Origin: Arachidicoccus sp.
GTDB lineage: Bacteria; Bacteroidota; Bacteroidia; Chitinophagales; Chitinophagaceae
Direction of reading: 5' to 3'
Assembly: GCA_028283605.1 (NCBI GenBank)
Contig: JAPWKH010000018.1
Span: forward strand, 186,001-250,000
DNA length: 64,000 nt
The position numbers and the translations under genes were made by a program. Of the stretch, positions 42,821 through 51,900 are shown one piece after another. The number at the start of each line of letters is the position of its first letter. Position 1 is the first letter of the stretch. The notes under the pieces were generated by a model. That model made no database searches, was not told where the DNA came from, and saw nothing but the letters and a program-made list of their open reading frames with translations.

Positions 42821-43855
42821 TTATCCTACAGTCCATGATCTTAATCCTTCTGATGTAAATTGATAAGGATGGACAACGCCGCCGAAGTTGCGTAATGTTT
42901 CTGAAACTTTATAAGATGTATTGTCTGGACAATAAAATATCATAAAACCTCCTCCTCCTGCTCCGCTTATTTTACCACCGGCTGCTCCTGATTTTTTGGC
43001 TGCTTCATAAATTTCTTCCAAAAGATTGTTAGAAATATTGTGAGCCATTTTTCTTTTTTGGCTAAATCCAAAATCCAATATATTCCCTATCTCATTTAAT
43101 TTTCCAGTAAGCAATGCTTCTTTCATCATTCGTGCCTGTTCTTTTAATTGATGCATTGCTTCAATGGATTTTTCATTGTTGTCTTTTACATTTTTTTGCT
43201 GTTCAACAATTATCTTAGCCGATTCGCGGCTTGTGCTGGTATAATACAATAATAAGTTGTTCTCCAGCTCGTTTAAATAATCCTGCTTAATCCTCAATGG
43301 ATTTACGATTGTTTTTTCTTCACCGTAAAATTCCATAAAATTGACTCCTCCGAATGTTGCAGCATATTGATCTTGCCTGCCGCCGGCAAGATTTAAATCT
43401 CTTCTTTCTATTTCATAAGCATATTGCGCAATATCATATTCTCCTAAAGGAAGTTTTAATAATTCCACAAAAGCACCAAGAATAGCAACTACTAATGTAG
43501 ATGATGTACCCAATCCGCTTCCGGCCGGTGCGTCTACAAAAGTACTTAGGCGAAAACCTTTATCCGGAAAGCCGTAATCTTTTTTGATACGATTATAAAC
43601 ACCTTTCAATAGATCGAGTTTTCCGTTAAGCGGAAGTTCATTTCTTATGTCATAAACTTCACGCTCATTGCGATCGAATGCTTCTAAAATAATTTGATTG
43701 CAATCAGAAATTTCTATAGTAGCTTTTGCATACAAAGAAACGGTAGCATTAAGAATTGCCCCACCAAAATTGTCGCAATAAGGGCTTACATCAGTTCCTC
43801 CTCCTGCAAGGCCAATGCGTAAGGGAGCCCTGCTTCTGTAAATCTTTTTATGCAT
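42821..43855 (-). CDS. hddA: D-glycero-alpha-D-manno-heptose 7-phosphate kinase
   Basis: A 344-residue GHMP-family kinase that phosphorylates heptose 7-phosphate at C1. The start RSRAPLRIGLAGGGTDVSPY, the ATP-binding PAGSGLGTSSTLVV near residue 105 and the C-terminal GKISGAGGGGFMIFYC are typical. HddA rather than fucokinase or mevalonate kinase follows from the next gene, gmhA. It is the first gene of the minus-strand set hddA-gmhA-hddC-gmhB; the 459-bp gap upstream should contain the promoter, although no full -33/-7 pair was found there. The pathway is GDP-heptose synthesis for surface glycan. Confidence 0.9.
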   Translation of the reverse strand: MHKKIYRSRAPLRIGLAGGGTDVSPYCDNFGGAILNATVSLYAKATIEISDCNQIILEAFDRNEREVYDIRNELPLNGKLDLLKGVYNRIKKDYGFPDKGFRLSTFVDAPAGSGLGTSSTLVVAILGAFVELLKLPLGEYDIAQYAYEIERRDLNLAGGRQDQYAATFGGVNFMEFYGEEKTIVNPLRIKQDYLNELENNLLLYYTSTSRESAKIIVEQQKNVKDNNEKSIEAMHQLKEQARMMKEALLTGKLNEIGNILDFGFSQKRKMAHNISNNLLEEIYEAAKKSGAAGGKISGAGGGGFMIFYCPDNTSYKVSETLRNFGGVVHPYQFTSEGLRSWTVG

Positions 43856-44147
43856 TATAAAAATTTAAAAATTGTGTTGGTATAATTACCGGCAAAGAGG
43901 AAAATGGAAATTTAAAATACTTTACATTTATCGTCATAAAAATATTGACATTTGCTTTCGCTGCCATAAAATAAAAAATACCATCTTTTCTATCGTTGAA
44001 ACGCTCTAATTCAGAAAACAAATATCTTTTTTAAATGAAGTAATATTTATTCAACCACTTAATTCATGCAAACGGCTATTCTATTTATTTTATCTTTTCG
44101 AAGAAAATATAATGTTGTTGTAAATAGGCTTTCACTTACAAATAATT
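43856..44147. other. intergenic region upstream of hddA
   Basis: About 290 bp of AT-rich sequence without a convincing gene. One minus-strand frame stays open for about 55 codons up to hddA, but it is Phe-rich and low in charged residues, so I do not call it. The hddA promoter presumably lies here; no clear consensus is seen. Confidence 0.4.
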
Positions 44148-44299
44148 CTATTGGTATAAAGAAATAATTTTTTTGCCATACTTTTCTTCTAAATGCTTAT
44201 GCCGAGCATCTTTCACGTCTTCGTTCGATATTTGTAAAGGCCTTGTAGGTTTAATATTCAATGTAAGTTTCTTTTTCTTTGGAAAAATTTATCAAACAT
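44148..44299 (-). pseudogene. small reading frame downstream of GT4, apparently frameshifted
   Basis: Fifteen bases after the GT4 stop an ATG at 44299 starts MFDKFFQRKR and the frame then stops within three codons. The next frame continues with a protein-like stretch: LTLNIKPTRPLQI, then NEDVKDARHKHLEEKYGKK and IISLYQ before TAG at 44148. Joining them needs one extra A in the A-rich run at 44268-44281 and gives a basic protein of about 50 residues. The second part has balanced charge, an amphipathic helix and no low-complexity bias. I do not recognise a family. It may be a real small gene of the GT4 transcript, hidden by a one-base loss. Confidence 0.45.
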
Positions 44300-44314
44300 A
44301 CGTATAAAAAATTG

Positions 44315-45448
44315 CTACGTAATATTTGCAATATTCAAAATAGTATTTGCCAATATTTCCCAGCTGTATTTCTTTTTTTCTTCTTTTATAAAAGGAATAA
44401 AATAATCTTCGCCTAAAGCATATAGCTTCTGAATGCCTTGTGCAATGGACATTTCATCCGGTTCAACCACAATGCCGGATTTTTCATTCGGGACAAGTGC
44501 AGGCAACCCTCCGACGTTTGTTACCAACATCGGTTTTTCGAAATGATACGCCAAAGGCGTTACGCCGCTTTGTGTTGCGCTGCGATATGGCTGAATAACA
44601 AAGTCGGCAGCTGAAAGATAATAACGGACTTCACTATCGGGAATAAAATCTGTTCGCAAAATCAAATCGTCTTCAATGCCCGATTCCTTAATAAATTGCA
44701 AGTAAGGTTCCTTGTCTTCGTAAAACTCGCCGGCAATCAATAGTTTCGGAAATATATTTATTGTATCTTTTTTATCTTTCAATATTTTCATTGCCTTCAG
44801 CAGCATATCCAATCCCTTATATTTTCTGATAAAACCGAAGAAAAGAATTGTTGGTTCATTATCGATGCCTATATGTTTTCGAGCGTCTTCTTTTGATATC
44901 TGTTCGCCGAAATTGTCGTATAAAGGATGAACGATTTGCTTAGCAGGCTTTGCTGTAAATAGTTTTAAATCATTCAATACTTTTTCACTCATCGTAATGA
45001 ATGCATCAATCGGCTTTGTAAAATATTGTGTAAGCTGCTTGTCTCCAAAACGTTTTTCATGCGGAATCGCGTTATCGGCAATACAAATTATTTTCGTGTA
45101 TTTATTTTTTCTGACTATTCGTAAAATCGTTCCCAAACATGCGCCCATAAACGGAAGCCAGTAGCGAACAACAATAATATCAGGTTTGAGTTTTTTTAAT
45201 TCATTGCCAACTTTTAGCCAATTGATAGGATTAACAGAATTGATACAAACCTTAATATTTAAATCTTTCGGCGCCGGTTCTGTAGAATATTGAGTCGTAC
45301 CGGGGAAAAGAAAATTCGGGTATTGTAAAGAAAATGTATAGATAATTGTATCGTGGCCATCCTGCATAAATTGCCTTGTAAGCCTTTCATCGAAAGAAGC
45401 AAGGCCGCCACGTAAAGGATATGCCGGACCAATGATTACAATTTTCAT
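44315..45448 (-). CDS. glycosyltransferase family 4 (GT-B)
   Basis: A 377-residue retaining glycosyltransferase of the GT-B fold. The N-terminal donor/acceptor domain begins with VIIGPAYPLRGGLASFDERL; the C-terminal GT4 domain has PTILFFGFIRKYKGLDMLLKAM, the nucleotide-sugar region LLIAGEFYEDKEPY and the E-x7-E-like PLAYHFEKPMLVTNVGGLPALVPNEKSGIVVEP. It is soluble or membrane-peripheral, without a signal peptide. Donor and acceptor are unknown; closeness to GDP-heptose and mannose genes suggests surface polysaccharide or glycoprotein assembly (inference). It follows rseP on the same strand with 39 bp between them. Confidence 0.88.
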   Translation of the reverse strand: MKIVIIGPAYPLRGGLASFDERLTRQFMQDGHDTIIYTFSLQYPNFLFPGTTQYSTEPAPKDLNIKVCINSVNPINWLKVGNELKKLKPDIIVVRYWLPFMGACLGTILRIVRKNKYTKIICIADNAIPHEKRFGDKQLTQYFTKPIDAFITMSEKVLNDLKLFTAKPAKQIVHPLYDNFGEQISKEDARKHIGIDNEPTILFFGFIRKYKGLDMLLKAMKILKDKKDTINIFPKLLIAGEFYEDKEPYLQFIKESGIEDDLILRTDFIPDSEVRYYLSAADFVIQPYRSATQSGVTPLAYHFEKPMLVTNVGGLPALVPNEKSGIVVEPDEMSIAQGIQKLYALGEDYFIPFIKEEKKKYSWEILANTILNIANIT

Positions 45449-45487
45449 TTATATCTATTAAACCTGAACAGATAAATGTTTTTTATT

Positions 45488-46858
45488 CTATCCTTTTTTG
45501 AATAATTTAAAGATGTCGTTGCCAAAAACAAATATCATTAAACCAAACAATACAATCATTCCGGCTACTTGTGCATATTCCATAAATTTTTCGCTCGGCT
45601 TTCTTTTTGTAATAATTTCATACAGGCAGAAAAGCGCATGGCCTCCGTCTAAACCGGGTATAGGCAACAAATTCATAATAGCTAATATCATGGAAAGAAA
45701 AGCAGTAAGCGACCAAAAAGCCTGCCAGTCCCAACTAGCAGGGAAAAGATTCGCGATACCGATAGGGCCGCTTGTGCCTTCTGCAATATTCACTTTTCCA
45801 CCAAAAATTATTTTCAGTTGGCGCACATACGATACCAGTGTTTCGCAACCTTTTGCAACTCCGGCAGGAATAGAGCCAAAAAAGGAATAATGAACGCTAT
45901 CTGTAGGAATAATTTTATATAAATCTTTTACTGATGGCGAAACGCCAATAGTGCCGCTTGCAGGAACTGTAATATTAAGTATTGCAGTATCTCTGTCGTT
46001 TCTTAGTACCAAAAAAATAAGCAGATTATTTTTATTGGCTTTGATAGTTGAAGATACTTCATCCCAAAACTGAACAGGATGATTGTTTACCGCAATAATT
46101 TTGTCATTCTTTAAAAAGCCCGCTTTTTTTGCAGCAGAAGTATCTACAATACTATCCAAAGGTTGGATTGGAATACGAATATCACCCGCACTTAAAAAAT
46201 GAAGATGTTTGTTGATAACTACAGAAGCTAAATCGTTAGGCAGGAGAATATTTACATTTTTCCCTTCTCTGTTTACGGTAATTGTCTTTGTATTATTCAG
46301 CAAAATATCTAAGGGAACTTGTTCAAAACGCTGCGTAGGTTTTCCGTCCAAAGCCATGATAACGTCGCCACTTTTTAAACCTACACTTTGTGCCAGCGAG
46401 TCTGCAACAATGCCGTAAGGTAATTTTTGTGCCGGCGTATATTCATCTCCCCACGTCCACAACATCATGCTGTAAATTGTAAAGCCTAATAAAACATTCA
46501 TTGCTATGCCGGCCAGCATAATGATTAGTCTTTGCCATGCCGGTTTGCTGCGAAATTCGTAAGGCTTCGGCGGCTCTTTAAGTTGTTCCTTGTCCATGCT
46601 CTCATCGATCATGCCGGATATTTTTACATAGCCGCCCAATGGAATCCATCCGATTCCGTATTCCGTTTCGCCAACTTTTTTCTTAACAAGAGAAAACCAC
46701 GGATCGAAGAAAAGATAAAATTTTTCAACACGGCATTTAAAAATCCTTGCTGTGATATAATGTCCGAACTCGTGGAGGATAACAAGTATGGATAAAGATA
46801 AAATTAATTGTACGGCTTTAATGCCTACGGTTGCCCAATCAATTGCTAATAAAGTCAT
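45488..46858 (-). CDS. rseP: site-2 zinc metalloprotease RseP
   Basis: A 456-residue membrane protease of family M50B, which cleaves anti-sigma factors inside the membrane after a first cut by a site-1 protease. The zinc motif HEFGH (H29, E30, H33) lies in the first membrane helix; the second metal ligand motif LLPIPGLDGGHALF is near the C-terminus. Two PDZ-like domains are visible in between: LPYGIVADSLAQSVGLKSGD and VDTSAAKKAGFLKNDKIIAV. Four membrane helices in all. dxr follows the RseP gene's upstream side on the same strand (39 bp); that dxr-rseP order is common in bacteria. Confidence 0.94.
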   Translation of the reverse strand: MTLLAIDWATVGIKAVQLILSLSILVILHEFGHYITARIFKCRVEKFYLFFDPWFSLVKKKVGETEYGIGWIPLGGYVKISGMIDESMDKEQLKEPPKPYEFRSKPAWQRLIIMLAGIAMNVLLGFTIYSMMLWTWGDEYTPAQKLPYGIVADSLAQSVGLKSGDVIMALDGKPTQRFEQVPLDILLNNTKTITVNREGKNVNILLPNDLASVVINKHLHFLSAGDIRIPIQPLDSIVDTSAAKKAGFLKNDKIIAVNNHPVQFWDEVSSTIKANKNNLLIFLVLRNDRDTAILNITVPASGTIGVSPSVKDLYKIIPTDSVHYSFFGSIPAGVAKGCETLVSYVRQLKIIFGGKVNIAEGTSGPIGIANLFPASWDWQAFWSLTAFLSMILAIMNLLPIPGLDGGHALFCLYEIITKRKPSEKFMEYAQVAGMIVLFGLMIFVFGNDIFKLFKKG

Positions 46859-46897
46859 TTAGTGAATTATAAATTATGAGTTATATGTTATTCTTAT

Positions 46898-48055
46898 TTA
46901 TAAATTTGACAAGGTTGCGGCAAAGCTACGTGCTTCCGCATCACTTTCAAGATAATCGTCTAAAGTAGGATTTTCTATATAGTTTATTTTAGTCATGGTT
47001 TTTTCTATTATCTCCGTCATTTCTAAAAATCCAATTTTGTTATGTAAAAATGCAAATACTGCCAATTCATTGGCTGCGTTTAAAACACATGGCAGGTTGC
47101 CGCCCTTGTTCAACGCTTCTGATGCCAACACGAGATTGCGGAAGGTCTTAAGGTCGGGTTCTTCAAAAGTAAGCGTATCCGGCGTTCTGAAATTATATCT
47201 TGGAAAAGTAGAAGCAATCCTGTTTGGAAAACTTAATGCATATTGTATAGGAACTTTCATATCCGGCATGCCCATTTGCGCTTTCATGCTGCCATCTTCA
47301 AATTCCACCATACTGTGAATGATGCTCTGCGGATGAATAATTACATGTATTTGCTGCGGTTTCAGGTTGAACAGCCAGCGCGCTTCAATCATCTCAAGTC
47401 CTTTATTCATCAGCGTTGCAGAGTCTACCGAAATTTTAGCGCCCATATTCCAGTTGGGATGCTGGATGGCGTGTTCGCGTTTTACATTTACGAGATAATT
47501 TGTTTTCTTTCCCAAAAACGGGCCGCCGCTTGCAGTTAAAATTACTCTGTCTATTTTATTATATCCTTCGCCAACAAGGCATTGAAAAATGGCAGAATGC
47601 TCACTGTCTATCGGGATAATGGGAATTCTTTTTTCGTATGCCGTTTTCATTACCAGATCACCGGCCACGACCAAAGTTTCTTTATTAGCCAGACCGATTG
47701 GTTTGCCAATATCCAATGCTTTGAGAGTGGGTTTTAAACCAGCAAAGCCCACTATAGCCATAATCATAAAGTCGTAAGAATCTAAGCCTGCAACATCTAT
47801 AACGGCCTGTTCGCCTGTAAATACTTTAATATGAGTATTGATAAGGGCATTTTGTACCAATGAAAATTTGGCTTCATTAGCGATTACTACAATATTCGGA
47901 TTGTATTTGATGGCTTGCTGAATAAGCAGCTCATGATTGTTGGACGCTGTAAGTATTTCAACAGAAAATAAGTCCGGATTTGCATCAATGACGCTAAGCG
48001 CCTGCAGACCAATTGAACCTGTTGAACCAAAAATTGCTATTCTTTTCTTCTGCAT
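46898..48055 (-). CDS. dxr: 1-deoxy-D-xylulose 5-phosphate reductoisomerase
   Basis: A 385-residue NADPH enzyme, second step of the MEP isoprenoid pathway, making 2-C-methyl-D-erythritol 4-phosphate. NADPH motif IFGSTGSIGLQAL at residues 8-20, metal and substrate motif PIDSEHSAIFQCL, ILTASGGPF with the flexible loop, HPNWNMGAKISVDSATLMNKGLE, and a C-terminal helical domain with NAANELAVFAFL. All catalytic residues appear intact. It is first in a dxr-rseP unit, and dxs is in the same window at 58975, so the pathway's first two enzymes are present. Confidence 0.96.
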   Translation of the reverse strand: MQKKRIAIFGSTGSIGLQALSVIDANPDLFSVEILTASNNHELLIQQAIKYNPNIVVIANEAKFSLVQNALINTHIKVFTGEQAVIDVAGLDSYDFMIMAIVGFAGLKPTLKALDIGKPIGLANKETLVVAGDLVMKTAYEKRIPIIPIDSEHSAIFQCLVGEGYNKIDRVILTASGGPFLGKKTNYLVNVKREHAIQHPNWNMGAKISVDSATLMNKGLEMIEARWLFNLKPQQIHVIIHPQSIIHSMVEFEDGSMKAQMGMPDMKVPIQYALSFPNRIASTFPRYNFRTPDTLTFEEPDLKTFRNLVLASEALNKGGNLPCVLNAANELAVFAFLHNKIGFLEMTEIIEKTMTKINYIENPTLDDYLESDAEARSFAATLSNL

Positions 48056-48262
48056 AATTCTTTAATCCTGAATTCAAAATTCAAACCGTGTAAAGATATT
48101 GGTTTTGACGGAAATGGGAAATCGCTATAAATGATTATTGCCATAATAATGTTAAAGCGTAAATAGGGCAATAAACTTTAATTCCATAACGGAAAAAATT
48201 AGTTAGCAAAACGTTATTCAGAGATAAATTATTTACCGGGACAGCATCTACAATTACAAAAC

Positions 48263-48286
48263 TTGCAATCTTATTTTAGATTGCAA
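48263..48286 (-). terminator. probable terminator of the Rrf2 gene
   Basis: A 9-bp perfect inverted repeat (TTGCAATCT / AGATTGCAA) with a 6-nt loop lies 11 bp past the Rrf2 stop. On the minus strand it is followed by GTTTTGT, a weak T run. Confidence 0.5.
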
Positions 48287-48296
48287 TAGCCCAAGT

Positions 48297-48701
48297 TCAG
48301 TTAAGATCAGCCACAGTCTGATGTTCCAATATGGCAAGATTTGCATCGCGTACTTTTATAAGTACATCGCGCAAGCCGCAATCTTTCTCATTACAATTAT
48401 CGCATTTCCGGTAAAAATGCAGGCTTACGCAAGGTAAAAGAGATATCGGACCTTCTATCAATCTCATTACATCTGCCAGAATTATTTTGTCTGCATCTCT
48501 GGCTAAGAAATACCCGCCGCCTTTTCCTTTCTTGCTGTCCAGTATGCCGTCTTTCTTCATTTCGAGTAAGATATTTTCCAAAAATTTTAAAGGAATTTTC
48601 TTCTTACGCGAAATCTCTGCAATTAAAATCGGGCTATTGTCTTTTTGCTTCGCTAAATACATCAAAGCCTGAAATGCATATTGAGTTTTTTTGGATAACA
48701 T
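48297..48701 (-). CDS. Rrf2 family transcriptional regulator
   Basis: A 134-residue Rrf2 regulator. The N-terminal winged helix (MLSKKTQYAFQALMYLAKQ, then LIAEISRKKKIPLKFLENIL) is followed by a glycine-rich wing KGKGGGYFLA. The C-terminal half contains four cysteines in CVSLHFYRKCDNCNEKDCGLRD, the type of cluster that holds an iron-sulfur centre in IscR/NsrR-like members and lets them sense Fe-S status, NO or redox. Its target is unknown; no isc/suf genes are next to it. It is divergent from the DUF2723 gene (223 bp between starts) and may control it or itself. Confidence 0.9.
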   Translation of the reverse strand: MLSKKTQYAFQALMYLAKQKDNSPILIAEISRKKKIPLKFLENILLEMKKDGILDSKKGKGGGYFLARDADKIILADVMRLIEGPISLLPCVSLHFYRKCDNCNEKDCGLRDVLIKVRDANLAILEHQTVADLN

Positions 48702-48848
48702 TTTTTATTATAATGTTGTTTGAATTTTCTAAAATACAAAAATATCTTTTTTATTATACAATAAGTGCTGCTATATTCGTATAACAAAAATGTATAATAT
48801 TTTTTGTGAAAAAATATTTATTTATATCAAAAAAATTATATGCACATC

Positions 48849-48878
48849 TTGCAATTTCAATACTTTGCCTTACGTTTG
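48849..48878 (+). promoter_or_regulatory. full -33/-7 promoter of the DUF2723 gene
   Basis: TTG at 48849-48851 and TACGTTTG at 48871-48878 are separated by exactly 19 bp, matching the Bacteroidota pattern TTG-N19-TAnnTTTG. Transcription would start near 48884, about 40 bp before the ATG. Confidence 0.6.
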
Positions 48879-48924
48879 CCGGTAATCAAAAATCTCATAT
48901 TTTTTTTGAAAAACTTATTCTGCA

Positions 48925-51900
48925 ATGAATTTTAAAAAAGCGAACAACGTTACAGGTTGGATTGTGTGTTTAATTGCGTGTGCTACATATATATTGACAT
49001 CGGAAAAAAGCGGCAGCTTTTGGGATTGCGGCGAATTTGTGAGCAGCTGTTATAAAGTGCAAATTCCGCATCCGCCGGGAGCACCTTTATTTGTGTTGGT
49101 AGGGCGTTTTTTTATCATTCTTTTCGGAGACAATCCGCTTACGGCTGCTAAAGCTGTAAACATTATGAGCGCGTTGGCCAGCGGTTTTGCCGTGTTGTTT
49201 TTGTTTTGGACAATTACCCATTTTGCACGTAAGCTGGTACAAGGCGCACGAAATGTTGCAGACCTTACCAAAAATGAAATATTCATGATTATGTCTGCCG
49301 GCATTGTAGGTGCATTGGCATTATGCTTTAGTGATTCCTTTTGGTATAGTGCAGTGGAAGGTGAAGTATATGCGCTGTCTGCTTTCTTTACGGCATTAGT
49401 GTTTTGGGCGATTCTAAAATGGGAGCATGTTGCAGACGAACCCGGTGCAGACAGATGGATCGTATTTATATTCTTTATGATGGGTCTCGCTATCGGAGTA
49501 CACTTGCTTAATTTGCTTACGATACCCGCTATTGTAATGATTGTGTATTTCAAAAAAAGAAATTCATTTGATTATAAAAAAATCAGGAAATATTTTTTGT
49601 GGATTTTGATTATCGGCGGGATTGTTGGATTTATTGGCGCATTGATAATGGCTAAGATAAATGCAGCGCCTGACAGCGGCGTTCCTATGGATGCAACCGT
49701 TGCAATGGCGGTATTATTTGGAGCAGCGATTGCTATTGCTTTGCTGTATTTAATCGAAAGATCTGGCAAAGAGAAAAAAGAATTATACGGCGGAGCCTAT
49801 ATATTTTTCATATTCAGCGTTTTCATATTGGGCTTTGTGCAATTAGGTGTAATACAGGATTCTATTGCTGTTGCCGGCCATACCGATATATTTTTCGTAA
49901 ACTCATTGGGATTACCATTTTTCTCTGGGTTTGCATTTTTCTTCATTGTATTAGCCATTTTGATTTGGTGGGGATTACGCATATCTAAAAAGAAAAATTG
50001 GTATTTTGTAAGGTTAGGCTTGTGGTGTCTTGCATTTATGTTTATCGGGTTTAGTTCATACGTTACTACAATGATACGCAGTACTGCGAATCCTGCTGTA
50101 GATATGTTTAATGTGGATAATCCAATGAGCTTAGTTGGGTATTTAAACCGTTCACAATATGGAGATTTCCCAATACTATATGGTCAGAAATTTACTGCGC
50201 AGCCTATAAATGTTCATTACGGTAGCGAGCAATATCAAAAAAGTACTGATGAAAAAGGAGAAGCTAAATACGTGCCAACAGGCAAATCAATTAGTTATGT
50301 GTATTCTCCGGACGATATGATGATTTTCCCGCGCGTATGGAACAATTCTACCGACAGGCATCAAACGGAATTTTATGCAGATTGGCTGGGCATCGGAAGA
50401 GACCCTCAATCGGGTCAATTTGACCGCGCACCGAACTTTATAGATAACATAAAATTCTTCTTATCATATCAGTTTTATTATATGTACTTCCGCTATTTTA
50501 TGTGGAATTACAGCGGAAGACAAAATGATTTGCAAGGCTATACCATAAACGATGTGCGCGATGGCAACTGGATCACAGGTATTTCATTCATCGATAATTT
50601 AATGCTCGGCGATCAAAGTGTAATGCCAAGCCAGTTACAGAATAATAAAGCGCATAACGTATTATTTGCCCTGCCATTTATCCTTGGGATTATCGGAATG
50701 TTTTATCATTTCAAGAAAAAAGGAGACGATGCTTTAATTACGTTCCTTTTATTTTTCATGACAGGCTTTGCAATTATCATTTATCTAAACCAAGCCGGTA
50801 ATGAACCTCGCGAGCGTGATTATGCCTATGCAGGTTCTACTTACGCATTTGCAATTTGGATAGGTATCGGTGTATTTAAAATACGTGATTGGCTATTGAA
50901 AATAAAGAGCCTCAGCCCGATTGCAGCAACTTCAATTGCGTCAGCAGCATGTTTTCTTTTAGTGCCTGTAAGAATGGTGCAGCAGGAGTGGGACGACCAT
51001 GACAGAAGCCAGAAATTATTGCCGCCCGATATGGCAAGAGATTATCTCAACAGCTGCGCGTCGAATGCTATTCTGTTTACTTTTGGAGATAATGACACTT
51101 ATCCGTTATGGTACGCACAGGAGGTGGAACATGTAAGGCCGGATATCAGAATCATCAATACAAGTTTATTGGGTATTGATTGGTATATCAACGATCTTCG
51201 GACTAAAGTAAATGAAAGCGATTCTATCGATGTAATATTTAGCAGAAAACAAATTGAAGGAGACAACCGAAATCAGGTAATATTTCAGCCGCAAAATAAT
51301 ATTCCGCAAAATAATTATTACGATTTGTATGATATGCTGAAAAATTATGTTGGCAGCGACGATCCTTCTAAATTGGATCAAACAAGAGGCGGCATTAATA
51401 CATTCCCTGTAAAGAACTTATTTATTCCTGTAGATACTGCTTTAGTAAGAAAGAACGGAACGGTAAATTCGGCCGATAGCGTTTTGGATGCGATTCGTTT
51501 TACTTTCCCAAGCAATAATATCTTTAAGAATGATTTGGCGGAATTGGCAATCATTGCTGCCAACAAATGGAAACGCCCTATTTATTTTTCCATGAACCAA
51601 CAAGTAGGTTTGGGATTGGATGATTATCTGAGACAAGATGGGCTTGCTTATCGTTTGGTACCTGTTTTATCCAAGGACGAAAGCAAAGATTCTTTATACA
51701 ATAAATTTAGCGGAACATTTGGCCAGTTACTAAAATCCAATATCAATGCAGATGAAATGTACACTACATTGATGGAGAAATTCGTATTTGGTGGAGCAGA
51801 CATTCCCGGTGTATATTTCGATGAAGAAAACAGAAGGCACTTAATAACTATCAGGGATGCTTTTGCAGATAATGCCATCGCTTTGGTAAAAGAAGGAAAG

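Noticed and set aside
43856-44147. Minus-strand frame of about 55 codons upstream of hddA
   Set aside because: Phe-rich, few charged residues, no start with ribosome site; looks like AT-rich promoter sequence.
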